Assembly (NCBI GenBank): GCA_964570205.1
Contig: CAZMXI010000006.1
Coordinates: forward strand, 1 to 58,658
From: CAZMXI01 sp964570205
GTDB lineage: Bacteria; Planctomycetota; Phycisphaerae; Tepidisphaerales; Tepidisphaeraceae
Length of the DNA stretch: 58,658 bases
Direction: 5' to 3'
The position numbers were made by a program, and so were the translations under genes. The notes under the pieces were generated by a model. It was not told the origin of the DNA. It ran no database searches and was given only the letters and a program-made list of their open reading frames with translations. Positions 53,303-58,658 of the stretch are shown in pieces (the first letter of the stretch is position 1; each line of letters opens with the position of its first letter).

Positions 53303-56161
53303 ATGCGCCATATCTGTTTGCGGACGATCTGTATCCTGGTGTGCGCTGTCGGGTTTGCTCACGCCGCGAAACCGGCGTTGCCGGAGAACCTGGCGCGGAA
53401 GGCGACCGCCTCGGCCGATTCGCACTACAGCGACCAGTACCTGGCTAAGTTTGCAGTCGATGGGCAGATTCCCCCGGCCGGCTCGACATCCGCTGATGTC
53501 GGCAAGGCGTGGTGCGTCAAGGGCGACACCCATCGCAACAGTGCCCGGTTTACGCTGCAATGGAATGAGCCGGTGACGATCGCCGAGATCGTCTACTACG
53601 GCCGGACGGCATGGTTCGCCGAGGAATGCTGGAAGGACTACGAGCTTTACCTCGACGGCGCCACGACTCCTGCGGCCAAGGGCCAATTCGAGATGGCCGA
53701 AGGACCACAGCGCATCAAGCTGCCGGCGGCCGCCAGGGCCAAAGCCGTCACGATCCGGTTTGCCAGTTCTTACGGGGGCATGAACCCCGGCGCGGCCGAG
53801 ATTCAGGCTTTTGCGCAAAGCCCGGCAGATGCGGCTCTGCCGAAGCTGCGGAAGCTCGCGCCGGGCCGGCCGATGGAGCAAGTGGCCGAGGAGATCGAGG
53901 ATTCGCCCGAGCTTGCCCGACTCATCGACGAAGGCGAGCTGGGCTTTGACCGCATGCTGGTGATCCAGCGCCACCCGATCGAATCCAGCCACGTGTACAC
54001 CTATCACACCGAAGGATTTCGTGCTGGCGGGGGGCTTTACGTGGCCGCGGTCGGCAAAGATGGCGGGGAACTGACGAAGCTCGTGGATTCGCCCACGGGC
54101 CAGATTCTTGACTGCGAACCGTCTTATGATGGCCGAACCATCCTGTTTTCCTGGCGCAAGGCGGAAGACCAGGGCTATCACCTGTACACGGTCAACATCG
54201 ATGGCACCGGATTGCGCCAACTCACCGATGGCCGCTGGCATGACTACAACGGCTGCTGGTTGCCGGACGGCGGCATCGCGTTCCTTTCCACTCGCTCGGC
54301 GAGGTTCGCCTACTGCTGGATTTCGCCGGTTGGCCTGCTTTACCGGATGAACGCCGACGGAAGCAATCCGCAGCGGCTTTCGGCCAACATCGTCAACGAC
54401 TTCACGCCCAGCGTCCTGGACGATGGCCGGATCATCTATTCGCGATGGGAGTACGTGGACAAGCCGGCCATTCCGATCCAGAGCCTCTGGGCGATCAATC
54501 CCGACGGCACGGGACTGGCCGGTTTTTACGGCAATCGCGTCCTGAGTCCGGCCACATTCATGAACGCCCGGTCGATTCCCGGCACGGGCAAGGTCCTGTG
54601 CATCCTGACAGCCCATAACGGCCCAGCGCGAGGCGGCGTAGGCGTCATCGACCGCGGGCTGGGCAACAACGAGCAGTCGGCCATCGTCAACCTGACGCCC
54701 GAGGTCAAGATCGGCCAGGTCAACCGCGGGGCGGGCAATGATGTCAAAGGCCCCTATGAGACGCCGTGGCCGCTGGACAGCCGCCGATATCTTGTTGCCC
54801 GAGGCGGCACGATTCTTCTGCGCGAGTACGACGGTAATCGCCAGGCGGCGATCCTTCGCCCGCGCGATGGCTTGTGGTTCTGCAATCCGGTGCCTGTGCG
54901 GCCGCGGCCCACGCCGCCGGTCGTGGCGTCGCTGCTGCCGAAGGAGCCCGAGGAGGGTTGGGCGACGGTGTTCGTCCAGGACATCTATCGCGGGCTCGAG
55001 CCGCATGTCAGGCGGGGCGAGGTGGCCGAGATCTGCGTGGTGCAGGAGATGGAAAAGAGCCTGAAGGTTGACCTGAACAACCGGGCGTTCGATTTCCAGT
55101 TTCCGGTCATCTCCTGCGGCGCTACGTATGCAGGAAAGAATATCTGGGGCTTCGCCAGAATCGAGCCGGATGGCTCGGCGTGCTTCAAAGCGCCGGCTGG
55201 CGTGCCCATCTACTTCATCGCTCTGGACAAACAGGGTCGGGGTGTGCAACGCATGCGCACCTTCACGCACGTGATGAGCGGCGAGACCCTGGGCTGCGTT
55301 GGCTGTCACGAGCCACGCAATACATCAACGCTCATCCAGCGCCCGGCCGCGCCGCTGGGCGAGCCGCAGGCGCTGCGGCGGCCGGAATGGCTGGGCGAAG
55401 GCGGGTTCGACTACAGCTCGATCGTGCAGCCCATCCTGGACCGGCACTGCGTGAGCTGCCACAGCGGAGTGGACGCGGCCAGCAAGATCGATCTATCGGG
55501 CGACAAAACGGATTTCTTCAACGTCTCCTACGAATGGCTAGCGCGCGGCCGGAAGGGCAATGACTGGATCCAGTGGGACAGCCCTTATGTAAACTGGATC
55601 CCGACGTACAACGGCCACGAAGCGAACATCCTGGAGGTTACGCCCAAAGCCTGGGGTTCGCCGAGGAGCAAGCTGGCCGACCTTCTGCTCTCCGGCCATC
55701 CGGATGCCGACGGCAAGCCGCAGGTGAACGTCAGCGATGATGAACAGCGCCGGATCTTCCTGTGGATCGACCTGAACATCCCGTACTACGGCACGAGCGA
55801 GGCGGTTTATCCCAACCTGCAGGGTTGCCGGCGCATTCTCCCGGCGGAGCTGAACAAGACGCTGGCGGCGGTCGCCCAGCGACGATGCGCTGAGTGCCAT
55901 GATGGGGGCAAGTCGATTCCGCGGAAAGTCTGGGTGCGGATCGAGAACCCGCACTTGAACAGCTTTCTGGTTGCGCCGCTCGCCAAGTCGGCCGGTGGCT
56001 CTGAGGCGTGCGGCAAGGCGGTCTTCAAGGATACCGGCGACCCGGACTACCAGGCGATCATGAGGACCTTCGACCCTGTATTGACGATGCTTCAGGAGAA
56101 GCCCCGGGATGACATGCCTGGCGCCAAGCCGGAAGTGAACGTGTGCCGGGAATGTCAATGA
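53303..56161 (+). CDS. Exported HzsA-related protein with discoidin-like and c-type haem motifs
   Basis: The product is 952 aa from an ATG; residues 1-21 are a signal peptide (CLRTICILVCAVGFAHA). Residues about 28-170 form an F5/8-type C (discoidin) domain (NLARKATASADSHYSDQYLA, VDG, AEIVYYGRTAW). Residues about 180-660 resemble the hydrazine-synthase alpha N-terminal region with PD40/WD40-like strands: CEPSYDGRTILFSW, NIDGTGLRQLTDG, MNADGSNPQRLSA. Haem-attachment motifs are CVGCH (about 666), CVSCH (about 716) and CAECH (about 863). A final CRECQ lacks the histidine, so it cannot be a standard fourth haem site. Related proteins occur widely in planctomycetes without anammox, so hydrazine synthesis is not implied. 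Extracytoplasmic redox or binding function is inferred. Confidence 0.85.
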   Translation: MRHICLRTICILVCAVGFAHAAKPALPENLARKATASADSHYSDQYLAKFAVDGQIPPAGSTSADVGKAWCVKGDTHRNSARFTLQWNEPVTIAEIVYYGRTAWFAEECWKDYELYLDGATTPAAKGQFEMAEGPQRIKLPAAARAKAVTIRFASSYGGMNPGAAEIQAFAQSPADAALPKLRKLAPGRPMEQVAEEIEDSPELARLIDEGELGFDRMLVIQRHPIESSHVYTYHTEGFRAGGGLYVAAVGKDGGELTKLVDSPTGQILDCEPSYDGRTILFSWRKAEDQGYHLYTVNIDGTGLRQLTDGRWHDYNGCWLPDGGIAFLSTRSARFAYCWISPVGLLYRMNADGSNPQRLSANIVNDFTPSVLDDGRIIYSRWEYVDKPAIPIQSLWAINPDGTGLAGFYGNRVLSPATFMNARSIPGTGKVLCILTAHNGPARGGVGVIDRGLGNNEQSAIVNLTPEVKIGQVNRGAGNDVKGPYETPWPLDSRRYLVARGGTILLREYDGNRQAAILRPRDGLWFCNPVPVRPRPTPPVVASLLPKEPEEGWATVFVQDIYRGLEPHVRRGEVAEICVVQEMEKSLKVDLNNRAFDFQFPVISCGATYAGKNIWGFARIEPDGSACFKAPAGVPIYFIALDKQGRGVQRMRTFTHVMSGETLGCVGCHEPRNTSTLIQRPAAPLGEPQALRRPEWLGEGGFDYSSIVQPILDRHCVSCHSGVDAASKIDLSGDKTDFFNVSYEWLARGRKGNDWIQWDSPYVNWIPTYNGHEANILEVTPKAWGSPRSKLADLLLSGHPDADGKPQVNVSDDEQRRIFLWIDLNIPYYGTSEAVYPNLQGCRRILPAELNKTLAAVAQRRCAECHDGGKSIPRKVWVRIENPHLNSFLVAPLAKSAGGSEACGKAVFKDTGDPDYQAIMRTFDPVLTMLQEKPRDDMPGAKPEVNVCRECQ

Positions 56162-56488
56162 TGCCCGAAGTCAGCGCGAGCAAGTAGATTACCCTTTCGA
56201 AGAACGCCGACCTGAAGCCATCCCCATGCTGGCCGATAAGCCAGATCAAGGTGAACAAGGGCGGATGACATGCCACAAGTGCGGGTGTTGGTGTCACGAA
56301 GGCCAGACAAAGTGCCTGCGCGGAGACGGGCCAACGGTGGCCGCCACGCGTGGAATTGAGCGCTGGACCACGGCTGTGAAGCACGTTTCAGTGAAGCGAT
56401 TATCGGCGTTGTGGGTGGGGCGGACGAGGCATAGACTGGGCAGCGGTTTGTGGCCCACATGGAGAGGGTTTCTTTTTGGCCTTGTATT
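56162..56488 (+). other. Intergenic interval with a possible Cys-rich small frame
   Basis: About 330 bp between the HzsA-like gene and the response regulator. A frame from the ATG at 56226 to TGA at 56495 (89 aa) begins with a cysteine/histidine cluster TCHKCGCWCHEGQTKC and then loses family character. No ribosome-binding site precedes it. Nothing else was recognised. Confidence 0.3.
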
Positions 56489-56905
56489 ATGCTGATGGAG
56501 CACTACATCACTCGATCGTCGCAGGAGGCGGGGGGGGCGTGTTCGGCGAACGTGCTCGTTATTGACGACAACCAGAACGTTACCAGAGCCTTAGCGAGAA
56601 TCCTCAAGCAGGCGGGGTATGCAACGACCGTTGCGCATACTGGTGGCGAGGCGATGCGGGCGGTGGAACGCGATATTCCATCGGCAGCAGTCGTGGATAT
56701 TCACCTGCCGGACATATCGGGGCTCGTGCTGTCGAGCAAGCTGAGAGAGCGGCTGGGGCCGGATCGGCCGATCATCGTGCTGAGCGGTGATACGAGCATG
56801 GAAACGATCGGGTCGTTGCCGTTCGTGGGTGCAACGTACTTCATCTCGAAGCCGTTCAAGTGCGAGTACCTGGTAGAGCGGCTGCGGGACTTGATGGGGA
56901 CATGA
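56489..56905 (+). CDS. Single-domain CheY-like response regulator
   Basis: The product is 138 aa from the ATG at 56489. ATG codons at 56459 and 56495 and a GTG at 56450 are alternatives, and none has a ribosome-binding site. The receiver domain is complete: acidic pair in VLVIDDNQNV, phosphoacceptor aspartate in AAVVDIHLPDISG, the conserved serine (Ser/Thr switch position) in IIVLSGDTS and the lysine in FISKPFKCEYL. There is no output domain, so it would act by protein-protein interaction after phosphorylation by a histidine kinase, which is not in the window. Single-domain regulators relay signals in chemotaxis, phosphorelays or stress pathways. Confidence 0.85.
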   Translation: MLMEHYITRSSQEAGGACSANVLVIDDNQNVTRALARILKQAGYATTVAHTGGEAMRAVERDIPSAAVVDIHLPDISGLVLSSKLRERLGPDRPIIVLSGDTSMETIGSLPFVGATYFISKPFKCEYLVERLRDLMGT

Positions 56906-57032
56906 AGCAACCGTGGAGTGAGAAACTGCTCGCCCCAAATCAAAGGCCTGTATGCCTTTGCAGCGGTACTCAGAAGAGACGTCTTCGGGAATCCGGTCCC
57001 AGTTCCAGTGCGAAGCGATTTCTGACCGTCGA

Positions 57033-57932
57033 TCACAACGAGATTGCCTCACAGACTTCATCGAAACTATCGCTCGACAACTTGGCGAGCACGAGGTCGC
57101 CGCTTCTCCCGCACCCTTTCGCCCACGACTCAAACTCTGGTACAGCGGATTCGCCAGCGCAGTAGACCAGGCGTGCGTTGGTCTGCGCCAGCGGCTTCCA
57201 GAGGTGTTGGTCGTGCCGACGAACTCTGACGCCCACAACCGCAATCGCCGAGGCCGATTCCACGAGCGAGGCGAACCGGTCCCGTTGGGACTTGATGAAC
57301 GATGCTCCACATCGGACGGCTTTCGTGGGCTCAAAGTATGACATCACGGGCGGCAACCGGTCTTGCTGAATGCGAGACTCAAACTCGTTAGGACAATCAA
57401 CCACGCAGATCCCGTCTCTCGAGTCCATCCTCAGGTTCATCGAGCCCAGGACAATCGGCCCCTCGAGTCTCATGTTGACGAAGATGCAGCAATACCCGTG
57501 CGGAAGGCACAAAACGTAATCGCCGGGGCAATTGCCGATGCCGACGTTGAGGCCGACTGTGCGGAGCGACAGCTCCAAGAGACGTTCGTAGTTCAGCGAC
57601 GCTAGCGTGCCTCTCCAACTCCTCCGGTGAATCCGCTCTGCCAGCTTCCGGTATAGGTTCGAGCCTTCTGGCCGGAATTGGAAGAAGTAGGCCGCCATGG
57701 CGCGCTGCAACCGGTCAACCGTGCCGTCGCTGGGGTGGGCTTCCGTGTAGGCCTTCATCCCCTGCTCGAAGTCGGCCCTGAAACCGTTCGCGTCGGCGGG
57801 CGGGATTCGTCCCCATGTCTCTGGATCGAAGGCTTGAAGTGCGTCGAGAAGGGCTCCACCGAGTGGCGGCGTGCCTTCAGTATCTGACCCGTAACTCGCA
57901 CCTGCGCCAAAGAGAATAAGGGGCATTCCCAT
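57033..57932 (-). CDS. SIR2-like domain protein
   Basis: The product is 299 aa from the ATG at 57932, with GAGGGG about eight bases upstream. A longer frame to 58070 begins inside a terminator hairpin and is rejected. The chain opens GMPLILFGAGASYGSDTEG, a SIR2-type NAD-binding GAGAS loop. LASLNYERLLE corresponds to the TxNYD...E motif, LPHGYCC to the catalytic-histidine (LHG) region, and AIAVVGVRVRRHDQHLW to the late IGxS segment. SIR2-like domains outside true deacetylases often act as NADases in phage defence, such as ThsA or DSR-type systems. No obvious defence partner is adjacent, so this is only a possibility. It is flanked by a response regulator and a PEGA-domain gene. Confidence 0.72.
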   Translation of the reverse strand: MGMPLILFGAGASYGSDTEGTPPLGGALLDALQAFDPETWGRIPPADANGFRADFEQGMKAYTEAHPSDGTVDRLQRAMAAYFFQFRPEGSNLYRKLAERIHRRSWRGTLASLNYERLLELSLRTVGLNVGIGNCPGDYVLCLPHGYCCIFVNMRLEGPIVLGSMNLRMDSRDGICVVDCPNEFESRIQQDRLPPVMSYFEPTKAVRCGASFIKSQRDRFASLVESASAIAVVGVRVRRHDQHLWKPLAQTNARLVYCAGESAVPEFESWAKGCGRSGDLVLAKLSSDSFDEVCEAISL

Positions 57933-58053
57933 CTCAGCACCCCTCGCAAAAGCAACCAAGAGTGCGCTGACGGTTTTGGCAATCCAGTCGCCTCCTCCGA
58001 TTATTTGAAGCGAGTACTCATGTCGAGATATCCTAAACCTCTGCTGCGCAAGA

Positions 58054-58087
58054 AGAAAGCCTTCCGTCATTCGGCGGAAGGCTTTCT
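58054..58087 (-). terminator. Hairpin terminator, possibly bidirectional
   Basis: AGAAAGCCTTCCG (58054-58066) pairs perfectly with CGGAAGGCTTTCT (58075-58087) around an eight-base loop. On the minus strand it is followed by TCTTCTTG, and on the plus strand by CTT. It most likely ends the PEGA-domain transcript before the SIR2-like gene. Confidence 0.7.
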
Positions 58088-58278
58088 CTTAAGTGAAGTC
58101 GGGGCGACTCGCCTGGTATAGAAACTCCCTGGGAACGATTCATGGCAGCCGCCACGGATACTGGGTCGTGACCGAGCGTCTACCGGGTCAGGAGGCGGTA
58201 TTGCGACGGCCCAACGGCCGTTGGGACCGGCCCTAATGGTGACGCGGCGAGCAACGTGCGTACTGTCCCAACGCCAGG

Positions 58279-58658
58279 CTATTTCTTCTGCAATTCTGCC
58301 CGCAACGCGACTTCCGAACCCTTCAAGACGCGCAGTTCTCTCTTGTAAGTGTCGAAGCCCGATTTCTTGACCTCGATGATGTGGATTCCTTCGCTCAGTT
58401 TGAGGTTCGTTGGCGTGTTCCCCACAAACACCCCATCTACATACACCTCGCAATTCTCCGGCTCCGACGACACCACCACCGTGCCTTGGCCTGCTTCCTT
58501 CTCGCCACCTCCACCCCCCGGTATGACAACGGTTTGCTGCTGTTGTTGCTGTTGCTGTTGCTTCCCTGAAGTGTCTGGCGCAGCGCCCGGCACCGGACGG
58601 AGAACTAGGCTCTGTCTCAAAACAGTAGTCTGAAGTATCGCTGGATCATGGCCAGTTG
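58279..58658 (-). CDS. PEGA-domain protein, 5' part outside the window
   Basis: The reading frame stays open to the right edge of the window, so at least 126 C-terminal residues are visible and the start is missing. A nine-glutamine tract and a GGGGG linker (encoded near 58500-58560) precede a PEGA domain (GTVVVSSEPENCEVYVDG, VFVGNTPTNLKLSEGIHIIE, KKSGFDTYKRELRVLKGSEV). PEGA domains are short beta-sandwich modules, usually in surface or extracytoplasmic proteins. The N-terminal domain, and therefore the function, cannot be known from this window. Confidence 0.75.
   Translation of the reverse strand, partial: TGHDPAILQTTVLRQSLVLRPVPGAAPDTSGKQQQQQQQQQTVVIPGGGGGEKEAGQGTVVVSSEPENCEVYVDGVFVGNTPTNLKLSEGIHIIEVKKSGFDTYKRELRVLKGSEVALRAELQKK

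Noticed and set aside
53270..55309. 679-codon minus-strand frame opposite the HzsA-like gene
   Set aside because: Antisense of conserved haem-protein coding sequence; no ribosome-binding site or domain.
53303..56161. Evidence of anammox metabolism
   Set aside because: Only an alpha-like protein is present; such homologues are widespread in planctomycetes without anammox, and the other subunits are absent from the window.
57933..58070. Longer N-terminus for the SIR2-like protein
   Set aside because: The ATG at 58068-58070 lies in the loop of a perfect terminator hairpin; the ATG at 57932 has a GAGGGG site and begins at the conserved fold.

Overview
The window is about 58.7 kb of GC-rich DNA (estimated by eye at just over 60% G+C). 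It looks like a chromosomal contig from a planctomycete. Several clues agree: two secreted proteins with an N-terminal LExR-x-LL/YL-type sorting motif, a hydrazine-synthase-alpha-like multihaem protein, FG-GAP, PQQ-propeller, DUF4838 and YdjY proteins, a small membrane-protein family ending in a CGYDLRATP...RCPECG zinc ribbon, and a GldA/GldF/GldG/DUF4340 transporter. Class Phycisphaerae is a guess from that last small family. No rRNA, tRNA, CRISPR array, insertion sequence or phage module was recognised. Two runs of exactly 10 N (42949-42958 and 44515-44524) are probably scaffold joins of unknown true length, so this is likely a draft or metagenome-assembled genome. The second join breaks the frame of a permease gene and the first may cut a small gene.

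Layout. 13-6728 (minus): an SPFH-GYF protein coupled to a double zinc-ribbon membrane protein, an MFS-type membrane protein fused to a spermidine-synthase-like domain, and a secreted amidohydrolase with a CBM9-like domain. 6879-12848: YjbQ, an orphan MacB/FtsX-type permease, a HIT protein, an amidase-like protein lacking zinc ligands, an Old Yellow Enzyme-type oxidoreductase and an NAD-sugar epimerase. 13327-17132 (plus): a DUF4838/malectin secreted protein and HisA. 17140-27361 (minus): a TPR protein, then a compact operon read from right to left as a giant TPR protein, FG-GAP protein, PQQ propeller, YdjY protein and proline-rich exported protein. 27506-33398: YihY, then two convergent large secreted proteins (Calx-beta/kelch and an RTX-like protein built of 212-residue repeats). 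33722-37500: an HD phosphohydrolase, a cupredoxin, a P-loop kinase/deoxyribosyltransferase-like fusion and a UVR-motif protein. 37668-41733 (plus): a 55-residue bacterial metallothionein, YgfZ and RNase R. 41773-49019: RsgA (minus) and the Gld-type ABC operon (plus). 49039-52491 (minus): a cysteine-synthase-like enzyme, a GH28 pectinase-like protein and a Tat-exported TIM-barrel protein. 52649-58658: a small membrane protein with a broken zinc ribbon, the HzsA-like protein, a response regulator, a SIR2-like protein and a partial PEGA-domain gene.

Taken together the genes describe a heterotroph with a large exported repertoire: polysaccharide-related enzymes (GH28, DUF4838, CBM9), beta-propeller and repeat proteins, cytochrome-like haem proteins, plus housekeeping (hisA, rnr, rsgA). 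The most notable items are the metallothionein next to ygfZ, the kinase/deoxyribosyltransferase-like fusion, and three proteins with substituted active-site or metal-ligand residues (HIT, amidase-like, cupredoxin). No complete, clearly new multi-gene system could be proven from sequence alone. Many plausible starts are internal ATG codons rather than the longest open frame; each such choice is explained in its entry.
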